Shown: piece by piece, positions 53,940 through 64,000 of the stretch
Layout of the letters: each line of letters begins with the position of its first letter
Position numbering within the stretch: the stretch's first letter is position 1
Assembly: GCF_041734735.1 (NCBI RefSeq)
Contig: NC_134901.1
Coordinates: 28,287,357 to 28,351,356, forward strand
Source: Babylonia areolata
Lineage: Eukaryota > Mollusca > Gastropoda > Neogastropoda > Buccinidae
Direction: 5' to 3'
Length of the DNA: 64,000 nt
Notes under the pieces: model-generated
What the model was told of the DNA's origin: nothing
Databases searched by the model: none
Seen by the model: only the letters and a program-made list of their open reading frames with translations
Position numbers and translations under genes: made by a program

Positions 53940-54118
53940 GACAGGCGTAACAGTTATTTGGTTTGAGTGTTGGACTTTCAATGAGTGTCCCGTATTTGAA
54001 TACCAAACGTGGCACTTAGTGGGTTTAGACTAGGAGTGGATAGTTTTCCAAGGATCAATATTTTTCCTGTCTCCCAGGTCAGCATATGTGCAGGTCTGGT
54101 AGTGCCTAAAGCCCCGGT
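53940..54118 (+). mobile_element. tRNA-derived SINE, type A, 3'-truncated
   Basis: TTGGACTTTCAATGAGTGTC, a degenerate B box, and TCTCCCAGGTCAGCATATGT with CAGGTCTGGTAGTGCCTAAA, then abrupt loss of similarity. Confidence 0.6.
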
Positions 54119-54164
54119 CATTGTGTTGTTTTTTTTGTAACAAGTGTACATTGTTGTTAATTAC

Positions 54165-54329
54165 CAGGTTTGTGTGTGTGCGTGTGTGTGTTTGTGCGTG
54201 CGTGCGTGCGTGCGTGCGTGTGTGTGTGTGCGTTCTTTTTTGTTGTCTTTTTGTGGTGGGGTGGCTTGGTTTTTTATTTGTTTCACGAATTTGCAAACGC
54301 TTTGATTTGTCTCTACGCTTTATAAATAC

Positions 54330-54375
<46 letters not shown>

Positions 54376-54497
54376 AATTTCTCTGGGGTTTGGGAAATAT
54401 TTTTTTTCTGTTTGTTTGTATTGGACTTCAAATTGTTTGTTTATTGTCCTAAACGTTTGTGGTTTGTGTTTTATGTGGGTGTGTGCATGCACAAATG

Positions 54498-54541
<44 letters not shown>

Positions 54542-54575
54542 TGTGCATGTGCACATGTGTGTGTGTGTGTGATTA
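54165..54575. repeat. (GT)n/(GC) and (ATT)n microsatellites
   Basis: (GT)n with GTGC variants at 54170-54233, (ATT)n at 54329-54374 and (GT)n at 54505-54570. Confidence 0.9.
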
Positions 54576-57475
54576 TACATAATGTGAATATACCTTGTTC
54601 ATCAGCTGCTTACACACATTTCCTTTTTCTTGTTGCTGTGTGACAGTGTTTTTCACTGATCATTCAAACACACTGACACTGTCTTGTAATTTTTTGCAGT
54701 GTTGCTAGAGAGTGGAAAACCCCCATTGTATTTTCTGTTGAAAGCGATGTAATATCATGTGAAATCAGGTATATCTGAAATCAAAATATGTTTACTGATG
54801 AAAGTCATGTGTTATTAAGTTATTGGATATACCTGAAACCAAACATATTGACTGCTGAAAGTGATATTTGGTATCGCTGATACCAAAATCTTATATATTG
54901 CTGTTGAAAGTTTTGCATTATTAAGTGAAATTTTATGCATCTGATATCAAACATTCTATTATCTGTTGAAAGGGTTTTTGATATCAAACGAAACTAGGCA
55001 TATCTGGAAGTTCAGTGAAATATTTGACAGATAAAAATGAGTTACATAATGGGTGGACATAGGTAACAAAGTTACTGACAGAAGATGTAAAGTGGCCGAT
55101 TTCCAGCCAGGTCAACCAAGAAGTGGAACAATGGAATGAAAACCAAAAGTAAAATGAAATAATCAAACAGCCTTGGTTGATAGGGAGTGACTCTCAATGG
55201 TAGAAGTATCCTGTAACCTCTTCAGTGCCAGGCATTAAATACTTTGGCTTGTGCTGCCCATTTGCCCAACGGTTTTTGATTGCAGGGGGTTATGATTAAC
55301 AAACAATTCTATCACAGAAACTACTGCAAGAAAGTATACAGAACCCATACTTTTTTGAAAGGAAAATGAACAGACTATCAATGTATGGTAGTTTGAAGCT
55401 TATTTAACACAGTGGTTAGTAACGAGTCAACAATATATGTGAGATAAATCTGACATACTTTCTGAACACATAGATTGTTTGTAAAAAGCAGCTGAAAAGA
55501 ATGTAGAAAACATGAAAACTAAAATCAAAATGTGTCTCTGTTCCCTATGTACATGTACAATCATGAATTATTATCCAAAGTTCTGGTGTTCTGTTTATTT
55601 TCAACCCATCATTCAATGACAGTTTTTTTTGGCAACTGCAGTAGAAATGTAGTTAGCAAACTGTTTCTTTTAATTAATTTTTTTGAAAAAGAAATAGAAA
55701 TTACACACACACACACATTGACACACACACACACATCCTTCACATGCCTAGCCTGCATGTACCAGTTCCTCCTATCATCTCATTCTTACTTTCAGACAGT
55801 AGCAAAGAGATTAACAGTGACACAGTTGGCACACAGTACAGGGGGTGGGGGTGAGTACTGTTCAGAATTTCGCCTGCAGGTGACAGCAGATCCCCTTCTC
55901 TGATCAATGTAACCATGTTTTTTCAGAATTGAAGCTGGGTCAGTGATTCATGCAACACACAAAATGTTTACATCCCTTCATCAATTCTTCCCTCCCTGCC
56001 CTGAACAAGTGGATAGTTCAGTCTTTGAGGTCAACTCTGTGTCAGCCACAGAGCTATTCTTGGCCTCCTGTTCCTCTCTGTCCACTTTTATTGCAACATC
56101 TGGCTCTGCAGCTACCTCCACCCTCTCCACAAATCATCACTCTTACTTTCATTCTTGTCAAGCGTATCATCTGTCAAGATTTGGCTATTACAGGGGCTAA
56201 GTAATCTTTTTCAACGACTTTTAAAGCTTCTGTAACATGTTGAGTGACAAAATCACCAGGGGTTTTGCAACCTGCTGCTGTTTCAAACCACTAGGGCCTG
56301 GTTGTATTTCGTTGTCCACCATTTTGAAAGTGTTGTCTGATTTTTGACAGGAAGCTGATTGTAATATCCAGTAATTACCATACAGAACATGACTGGCTTT
56401 TGCTTTGGTAGATGATGAAAGTAGGCATATCAAGCTTTTTGACTGGTGGCTATTGAGACACTTCAACTTTGGAACAGCACCTGAAAAATCCTGAAATGAT
56501 GTGGACGTATATGTACATCCTGTGGTGAATAGCAAAACATTTTTGCAGATGTGTATATTCATCCTGGGGCACTGAAGAGGCTAATAGTAATATTGAAAAT
56601 AATACCACTGTGAATAATGACAATAGCAACAATAGCATACATTTTCCTTAGCATACTGTTCCTATCTCTTTTTCTTTGAACATTTATGTATTTCAGTTCA
56701 ATTGCTTCACCCCATCAGAGGATATCTAAGTGCAGCAGTTCAATATCTCAGACATATACCTGACATTGAATAAAAGCAACAACATGCAGCCAATCAAAAC
56801 AATGGTCAAATGTCCGAGAGAAAAGAGTGAATTCCACAGTTAAACCATTTTGCAGGCAAAGTTCTTCTTTGGTTCCAATAGTTCTTAGCAACTTTTTTTT
56901 TTTTTAAATTAAGAGGGTACTTGTTTAATGCAATTACAGATGAACAATGAATTTGTCAAGGAATCTTTATAGTGAACATTGCACAAATGAATAAGCTAAG
57001 AACTGATATCTGCTCAAATTGCGAAAGTCACAGTTTATACTCATTGGTTAATGTTGCTATATTATGCACAGGATCACAAACTTGCTTCATGAACTTAGGT
57101 CTTCTCAGAAGAATTACTCAAATAGAAGTTAACATTTTTTTTTTTTATATAACTTCATCAGTCAACAACAGGAATATATTCGTCAAAACCTGTGTAGCCA
57201 AAATTGTTCCTCCCTATTTTTATTATTTTTTTCTTCTCCTTTTTGGTTTTACTCTGAGCCTTCAAAGTGCACTTTTGAATTGGATATTTGGATGCCATTG
57301 TAGCTGGTTCTGCTGACTAAACTTGAATATTGCAGCTTTATCGGTCAGCTTGTGTTCAGAAGAGGTTTGGAACTCTAAACAGCTCACCATTTCTCAGGGC
57401 GACTGTTTACTTGCCTTTTCACGTGGTGCCTTCATGATCGATGGTCTGTTTTTTTCCTTCCCTGTTATGACGTTG
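54576..57475. other. Long intergenic stretch, no gene recognised
   Basis: AT-rich. 54720-54970 contains four loose copies of a TGTTGAAAG...GATATCAAA phrase spaced about 60-70 bases. CA patches at 55703-55735. Open frames (for example 55532-55903, 55943-56200 and 56972-57316) have no domains, signal peptides or splice context. Confidence 0.45.
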
Positions 57476-57479
57476 CCTG

Positions 57480-57880
57480 TCAGGATTTGTGTGCCTTGAA
57501 ATTTTGTGCCAGAAATTTCCACCTGGAAATTTTGTGCCAGAACTTTCCTCTTTTCTGTCGCTCCCTTTGTTCCTGGCTTTTTCTTGTCCTCTCTGTCATC
57601 TCTTCCTTCCTTGTTGTTTTTTTTCCTTGCTGGTCATCTGGTCTTGCCAAAACGTTCCTGCAAGGCACCGTACAAGGAGGCAGAAGGAGAGGACGGCAGA
57701 AGAAGAGATGGGAAGACAACATCCGGGGGTTGACAGGCTTGACGCTCGGTGACGCCCTGAGGAAATCAGAAAACCGTGAAGAGTGGAGAGGGGTGGTGGC
57801 CAGGTCAGCAGCGGTGCCCCAACGGTCTGAACCCAGACTACGGGAGAGTTGAGTTGAAGTTGAAGTTGAAGTTGGTCTGT
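57480..57880 (+). mobile_element. LINE 3' end (C-terminal RT tail) with (GTTGAA)n tail
   Basis: The frame at 57655-57850 reads LQGTVQGGRRRGRQKKRWED followed by NIRGLTGLTLGDALR, ENREEWRGVVARSA and PQRSEPRLRES. This is the conserved C-terminus of a widespread LINE type in which RRRGRQ-K-WEDNI is nearly invariant. It ends in (TTGAAG)n at 57852-57876. GAAATTTTGTGCCAGAA is duplicated at 57498-57545. All upstream domains are missing. Confidence 0.65.
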
Positions 57881-58088
57881 TCACCTGTTCACCTGTATTT
57901 TTTTTCTAGAAAGCTTTGTATATTTTTTGTCTTTTTCTGGACTCGATAATTGGGCGTTCTTACTGTGTTGTATTCTTTTGTGTGTGTGTGCCAATGATGT
58001 GTGAGGTGTCATTCGGCAGTTTTTGGTTTTGTATGGCTGTTATTATATATGGTCTTGTTTTTTTAAGCACAGTTATATTTTTGATCGA

Positions 58089-58302
58089 TTTAGGTTCGGA
58101 AAAAAACAACAACAAAAAATCCTTGCTTAGAAATAGATGGAGTGGTCAACATCAGAGGCTTTAGGTTTGGAAAAAAACAACAACAAAAAATCCTTGCTTA
58201 GAAATAGATGGAGTGGTCAACATCAGAGGCTTTAGGTTTGGAAAAAAAACAACAACAAAAAATCCTTGCTAAGAAATAGATGGAGTGGTCAACATCAGAG
58301 GC
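58089..58302. repeat. 71-bp tandem triplication
   Basis: Three copies (starting at 58089, 58160 and 58231) of a unit with AAAAAACAACAACAAAAAAT and AAATAGATGGAGTGGTCAAC. They are almost identical, so it is a recent event. Confidence 0.9.
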
Positions 58303-58984
58303 ATGTTCATGATGTGCTTTTTTTTTTTTCCATTGTGTATTAATGTTTTATACAAACCAAGGGTGGGCTCTCAAGGCCTGATCACCACATTGGGTTTATG
58401 CAAAGATCAGGCGTCTGCTCCTTTTTCTTGTATTTTATTTATATCATAAAATTTTATTCTATATTTTTTATTCAGTCCACACGTTTTTCACCTCATTGAA
58501 ACAGAAAACTGCATGAATGCGTGACTGTACAAGGTGGTTTACACACACATATATATATATATATATATTAAAAAAAAATTTTTTTTTTAATTTGGTGGTG
58601 GTTTTTTTTTTTAGGTTCTGCAGAATCAACATTTATGTCTTTTCAGCCAGGATATGGCCCCATGTGGAGGGCTGGTCTCTGAGCAACAAGAGATGAGGGA
58701 CACTTTCTGGTCATGGGTCCATTTTGGGTCGGTTTGATTTTGTGGCGATGGTGTTTGAGGCAGTGACCAAGGATTGGTTTCTTGATCTAAAGACATTCTG
58801 TAACCCAGTTAACATTGTGACTGACTTGCTTTCTTGTTGTTACACAGTGGAAAAGTGTGGAAGATGGTTGCATTGTCAGTGGTTTTTTTTTTTTATTCAT
58901 TGCAGCAGAGTACCAAACTTTCCAAATGGCTGAATAGGTGTTCTGCATGCTCCAGGTTTGTTTGTTTTTTGGTTTTTTTTTAAT
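58303..58984. other. Intergenic, nothing recognised
   Basis: AT-rich with (TA)n at 58550-58568 and T-rich runs. No gene. Confidence 0.4.
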
Positions 58985-59357
58985 CATTTGTGGGCTGCAA
59001 CTCCCACATTCACTCGTATGTACACAAGTGGGCTTTTATGTGTGTGACCATTTTCACCCCGTTATGTAGGCAGCCATACTCCGTTTTCAGGGGTGTGCAT
59101 GCTGGGTATGTTCTTGTTTTGATAAACCACCGAACTTTTGACATGGATTACAGGATCTTTATTGAGCGTATTTGATCTTCTGCTTGTGTTTTCACATGAA
59201 GGGGGTTCAGGCATAAGGAGGTCTGCACATTTGTTGACCTGGGAGATCGGAAAAATCTCCTCCCTTTACCCACCAGGCGCTGTTACCGAGATTTGTACCC
59301 GGGACCTTCAGATTGAAAGTCTAACGCTTTAACCACTTGGCTAGTGCGCCTGTCGCT
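58985..59357 (-). mobile_element. tRNA-derived SINE, type A, full length
   Basis: Minus strand: A box GCGCACTAGCCAAGTGGTTA, then TTAGACTTTCAATCTGAAGG and a body through CGCTCAATAAAGATCCTGTA to GAATGTGGGAGTTGCAGCCC. Good preservation. Confidence 0.8.
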
Positions 59358-59454
59358 CCAGGTGTTTGTCTCTGGTTATATGCATTTGCAGCCGAACAAC
59401 AAAAAGTTTTTTTTGTTAAAAGCATTTTTTGTTAGTGTTTTTAAAAAAAAATTA

Positions 59455-59835
59455 TTTTCCCATCATCAACACCAGTTCAGTGGCATCAGTTCAGAGTCAC
59501 TCATTCCAAGTCTCCTACGTACAGACACACCTAGGTTCATCTGCTGCAGTCTCAGTGCCGGCATCCACAGAAAAGTATCAATGTTAGGTCGTCTGGAGGC
59601 CACACACACCAGAGGAGACCCTGCACTGCTACTGCTGCTGAGTCACTTAGGCAGTGTTCAGTCGTGCTTGTTCTGATTTAACATGGACAGGATACCACCA
59701 AGTAAGCCCCTAACTGATGACAGTGTTAGCTTAGTTGTGGAGCCAGACTTGTTAAACATACCCACCAGAGCAGAGACTGCCAACACATCCCTCCAATGAC
59801 AGCCCCACCGTGAACAGGTCAACACCTGGGGTCAG
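59455..59835. mobile_element. Possible dispersed non-coding repeat
   Basis: The stretch from CACACCTAGGTTCATCTGCT to CAGCCCCACCGTGAACAGGT looks like a dispersed repeat I recall from marine snails (phrases ACCACCAAGTAAGCCCCTAA and GCAGAGACTGCCAACACATC). No coding capacity. Weakly supported. Confidence 0.3.
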
Positions 59836-59960
59836 GTGATGGAGTTATGTAACAGCCCAACATTTCTGTGTAACATTTTTTGTTACGAACGTGAAAATCT
59901 TATTGTTTCTAAAGGCAACAGCCGAGTGAATGAAACAGTTTATCACACTTTTCTTGCTCA

Positions 59961-60001
<41 letters not shown>
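59961..60001. repeat. poly(A) tract
   Basis: About 41 A residues in a row; no recognised element body on either side. Confidence 0.9.
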
Positions 60002-60006
<5 letters not shown>

Positions 60007-61478
60007 CAATATTTAAAGCAGCACTTTGTAAGCATTTTGCAGCTCATTTATGAGTGAACCCTTCACAACTGATTTGTGATTATTTTTTCTGTATTTGTAG
60101 CTTTGATATAGAAATAAAATGGTTGTAGAAGCATATCCTATATAACTATATATTCATTCCATTGTGGTTTGGTTTGGTGAAGGTAGTTTTGCCATGTTTT
60201 ACTGCTTTCAGCATTGTTTTAACTTGATTTTTGAAATTTTGCTGCGAAATTGCTTATCTATGCTTGCCAGTTTTGTTTATCACTTGAAGAAATTTCACCA
60301 ATGCAATTTTTACTTACATTACCATCAACACTTACTTGATACTCAGAGCTTTGAATTTTCACTTTGTTTGTGATGTATGCTGCACCTTGTGCCAGAAAAA
60401 TGAAGCCAAATTTTACATGTAATTGATGGGTGGTGTTGAAGATGAAAACTGTTACTTTCTTGGAGATTGGGGATGGTGTTATTATTTTTTTTTAATTGTG
60501 TCATTGTGTGCTCACCAATACCAGGAACAGCCTGTGCCTTACCAGGCCAAGTCTTTGAACACAAAGCAGTTGACTCAGTTAAAAGGGATATTCTTGTGTT
60601 CAGTTTGTGTTTATCCTGTGTTCCTACAGCCATCCTGTAAATATTGTTTGTGTGAAGGGACAGTGTTTTTGTGACACAGTGTAATCAGAAACTAGGTTTG
60701 AAATGAAGAGGGAACTGATGTTTGTGACACTGACAGACCACTTTGTGTGGACAGCGAATACATGTTAACTGTAGCTGGCTTGTATCATCCAAGAGTTTGC
60801 TTGCTTCTAAAATGTCTTGACCCGGAGCTTACTGAAGAATGTATTGTGCTATTTACAGGGTGAAGAAACTAGGTGCCATTAAAGATACATTATTATATTG
60901 GTCTTGCTTGGATTAATGTTCCAAGGATTGTTCCCTGTTGTGCACGAGAAGCTCTGGGAAGAAAACTGTGTCAACATTTTACTCATCCTTTGCTGCACAG
61001 GGTTTGAGGTACTAAAAGGGAATCTTTGTTTTATGATAGATATATGCCTACAAGTGCGAGTGTGATAGTTTCCGAATGATTTGGAATTAAACATCACATA
61101 TGAGCTTCTGTTGATCAGAACCTGAACTCATGCTGCCTTATAGATGTTATCAGCATCTGTGCTGGTGGTTATATTTTGTTATTTCACTGAACACTCTTTA
61201 TGCTTCATGGCCCTTGGGAGATGGAAGAATATATTCGTATACCAGTGATTCTGTTTCCAGATATTTGGAAGATAAATTTTATAGATGTACCTGTTAGTAA
61301 TCAGAGAACTGTTTATTGTATTTCATTATTGATATAATGCGTTTGGTGTCCTTCCTGTTATGCAGGTTTTGTGCATCATTGATTGGTTAGCATGCTGTTT
61401 CATTTTGTATGTTTAAGTTTCTGAAGGTGTCATTGTGTTTGGACAAATTCATTGTGCTACTTATCTGTTGGGCTGACA
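60002..61478. other. Intergenic, no gene recognised
   Basis: AT-rich sequence. Open frames up to about 96 codons have no recognisable domains. Nothing repeated noticed. Confidence 0.4.
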
Positions 61479-61640
61479 CAGGACCTCAGTTTATCATCTC
61501 ATCCGAGTAACAGGACGCTCTGATTGATTTTCCAGTCGAACCTGAGAGAAAGGGTGAGAGCAGGATTTGCATCCAGACCCTCAATGACATGACATTGGCA
61601 GATAAACATCGTAACACTCTGCCACCTTACTGCTCAGACT
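61479..61640 (-). mobile_element. tRNA-derived SINE, type D, head and part of the central domain
   Basis: Plus-strand ACAGGACCTCAGTTTATCAT, then GATTTTCCAGTCGAACC; minus-strand head with a decayed B box. The 3' half is missing. Confidence 0.6.
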
Positions 61641-62034
61641 TTGATTTGAAGCGGAGTCCTTATGATGATGCATCTGACATGGAAGCCATTTCCCAGTTTT
61701 GATTCCCACATGGACCACAGTTTTTACTCTCCTCAATCCCCTCCACCAGACCTTGAGAGGTGGACTAGGTGCAAGTCTTTCAGTTGAGATGAACTGATGT
61801 TCCATGTGCAGCATGCACCTAGGGCATGTAAAAGAACCCATGGCAACAAGCGGGTTGTCTCTTGAAAAATTCTGTAGAAGAATCCAGTCTTGGTAATCGA
61901 TACACATGCAGACCAAGAAAACGGGTTGGGGGGTGGGGTGGGGTGGGGTGCAATGTGCTCTCTCTGTCTGGAGACAGCAGCCCGAACTTTGCACATAGAA
62001 ATCTGTTGCAAGAAATATAAATACAATGCACTAC
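61640..62034 (+). mobile_element. tRNA-derived SINE, type B
   Basis: B box GTTTTGATTCCC, ACCTTGAGAGGTGGACTAGG, central CATGTGCAGCATGCACC and AAAAGAACCCATGGCAACAA, a G-rich linker and CAGCAGCCCGAACTTTGCAC. It abuts the inverted type D piece. Confidence 0.7.
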
Positions 62035-62737
62035 AATCTAGATGTTGACATGTGCATGTTCTGATTTCAATGAGAGTGCATGCACATTGGTCTGATACCT
62101 TGGCAACTGTCAACGGGCAGCTAGAAAAAAAGTCTTGCTAATTTAACAGTGCCTTACTCACCGGCCATCTGAAAATTTGAATACATGTATCTTCATTGGC
62201 ATTCTGGTAAAAAACAACAAACAATTAATTTGTTATTAAGCATGAAATCATGTGACAAATGACAGTTTCAAAGAGTTTTACTGATTGCAAGTGTTGCTAA
62301 AATGGCAGTATCTTGAGTTAAAAAAAAAAGAAAGGAAAAAAAAGATTAGGCTGGTACATTTACCAAATAGGTCTGCTCACAAATTCTCGAGAGAAGGGAA
62401 AACTGGACAGTTCTGAATAAAGCTTGACCAAATTCTTCTTGTGTTTGTAGTGTTTGCACCTGACCCAAACATTGTTCCTAGACAGGTGAAAATCTCCCAT
62501 ACATCATCATGTGAGTTTTCAAAAGCTGTTGGTGTTCCACATTTATTGACATGCTATTAAAGAAAAGCCCATCAAACAGCTTTCGAGCAAGAAAGAAAAC
62601 AGCGTAAACTTAATCCTTTATCTTTTGACATGGAATCAAAGGGAGGGTCAAAATAAACAGGCATTTTTATGGTACTCACTTTATGGTTTGTAGTACAGGA
62701 CATATAAAAAGCAACTAGAGTGGGCATTTGTAATAGA

Positions 62738-62773
<36 letters not shown>

Positions 62774-63843
62774 ACCTTCACAGTCTTAGAGAGCAAGAGG
62801 AAAAGATGGAGTCATTATTGTAAGACTGACAGAAGGAATAAATGTAAAGATTCTTCCTGAATGATTAAATGTTTTCCACAATCAAGGGGCATAACAAGAG
62901 AAGGCCCAATAACCCAAGTGCTGAAATTAATTATTTTCATGATAATGTATATCCTTAGTATCAATTTGCTGTAAAACTGTATGGTGTTTTTGTTTTTGTG
63001 TTTTGTTGCTGTGACAAATCACCGAAAGTCATCCATAAGATGGCAGTAAAATGACTGCATGTGCGCAAAAACATCGTCTGTTGCAAAATTGTCATTTAAT
63101 TCACGCATACGCACACACACAAAGACAGCTTCATGTCTTGATTTTCTGAACAAAAGGCCTTTGATTTTTTACAAAGTTGTGTATAATTTACTGATTTTGA
63201 TTACTCGATTCTTTGAACAACTGCAAGGACTGGTTATTGATCAGGAGCCAGTTGCATTGCTCGGACAGAAGAGCCTAGTATGGTCATAATCTGCTACTAA
63301 CTGTTTGTAGTATGGAACTGACTAATGGCATAGTTCGGTCAACGTAGGCATTTAGTCATGTGTAACTGTCAAAAAGTTAGAACCAGGCAATGCAACTGGC
63401 TCCAGGTTATTAGTGATCTGTTAAGGGGGCCGTGAAAAGAAAACGACTCTTCCCCCATCCCCCACCATTTTCAGAATATTCAAATAAAATTTATCAGTTA
63501 CAACTTGTTGGTTACTACATTGCACTGTCATATGGAAAAAAAAAACAGGGTTGTGTGGGGAGGGAGCGTGCAAAACAATTCTGAGCAAAACTATGCATTG
63601 TACTTATTTCTTGTTGAACATTGTGGGTTTGAAGCATCAACTCCTGTGCCTGTTTCTCTCTGTGTGTCTTCCATCACATGGAAAGATTTTAAGTCACTCA
63701 CATCTGTGTTTGGGGGTTGTTTGTACAGGTGCGTGGCTTTAAATTATTTTATTTTTGTCTTTTGTTTGTTTTGTATTTCCATTGCAGATGTGACTGATTG
63801 TGGATTTACTGTTGATGCCAGTGGCTTGCTGACACTGAGATGA
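62035..63843. other. Intergenic or unresolved gene sequence
   Basis: (CA)n at 62741-62769. A possible terminal exon at 63787-63843 (acceptor CCATTGCAG, then DVTDCGFTVDASGLLTLR and a stop) has no partner exon in view and no known domain. Nothing else recognised. Confidence 0.35.
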
Positions 63844-64000
63844 ACATCACTGGAAATGATGGATGCAGAATATGCTGTGTAATTACAGCAGTCAAAGATG
63901 AGGAACACTGGAAATGATGGTAGCAAAATAATTATGTTTTGTAATTACAGCATTGAAAGATGACGACTCTGGAAATGGTTGCAGAATGATTATGTTGCGT
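63844..64000. repeat. Tandem repeat, about 60-bp unit, running off the window
   Basis: Two and a half copies of a unit with ACTGGAAATGATGG and GTAATTACAGCA and AAAGATGA. Starts at the possible stop codon at 63841 and continues beyond the window end. Confidence 0.8.

Noticed and set aside
55532-57316. Several 80-120 codon frames
   Set aside because: Composition is like the surrounding AT-rich DNA, with no domains, repeats or splice signals.
63505-63843. 112-codon frame and possible last exon of another gene
   Set aside because: The only support is an acceptor at 63786 and a short open tail; no partner exon or domain is visible.

Overview
The window looks like nuclear DNA of a marine gastropod mollusc, probably a caenogastropod. 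The reasons are widely spaced genes with short exons and GT-AG introns, very dense (CA)n/(GA)n microsatellites and minisatellites, and many copies of tRNA-derived SINEs of types I recognise from snail genomes. LINE fragments are also common. There are no bacterial-style operons. The species cannot be fixed from the sequence alone.

Three host loci can be supported. (1) About 1313-2046, minus strand: the first coding exon of a secreted precursor with a signal peptide, a TATA box, a good start context and ten tandem KR-flanked copies of an acidic peptide (core DELGFPDIPAEEE). It ends at a clean splice donor, and the rest of the gene was not found. (2) 17747-26747, plus strand: a complete five-exon flavin-containing monooxygenase (FMO) gene of 432 codons with all the expected FMO motifs. 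(3) About 45750-50133, plus strand (5' end unresolved): a single-pass membrane protein with a half LDL-receptor class A module, one transmembrane helix and two PPxY motifs. This architecture resembles the LDLRAD/PMEPA1 adaptors that bind NEDD4-type ubiquitin ligases.

Layout. 1-600: a LINE 3' end. 1000-2500: the peptide gene, bracketed by direct repeats and microsatellites. 2600-13500: a repeat-rich intergenic stretch with SINEs, two unusual minisatellite blocks and a 0.3-kb direct-repeat pair. 13500-17480: two LINE pieces lying end to end. 17747-29600: FMO with its introns and probable 3' region. 30000-38000: microsatellites, LINE scraps and an approximately 1-kb inverted repeat. 38030-40497: an internally deleted LINE. 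41100-42400: a GA-rich block about 0.9 kb long. 43690-44790: two more LINE remnants. 45700-50700: the PPxY membrane-protein gene, carrying a 1.4-kb minisatellite just before its membrane exon. 50700-64000: mostly unrecognised non-coding DNA with SINEs, a LINE 3' end and a 71-bp triplication.

The three host genes show no evident functional link. The most striking structural features are minisatellites that touch gene architecture. The array in FMO intron 3 is built from copies of the exon 3 end and its splice donor. A second array ends at the acceptor of the membrane exon. A third is the coding repeat of the peptide precursor. Coordinates of exons, motifs and repeats were read by eye. Family names for SINEs, LINEs and the PPxY protein come from recalled features and were not searched.
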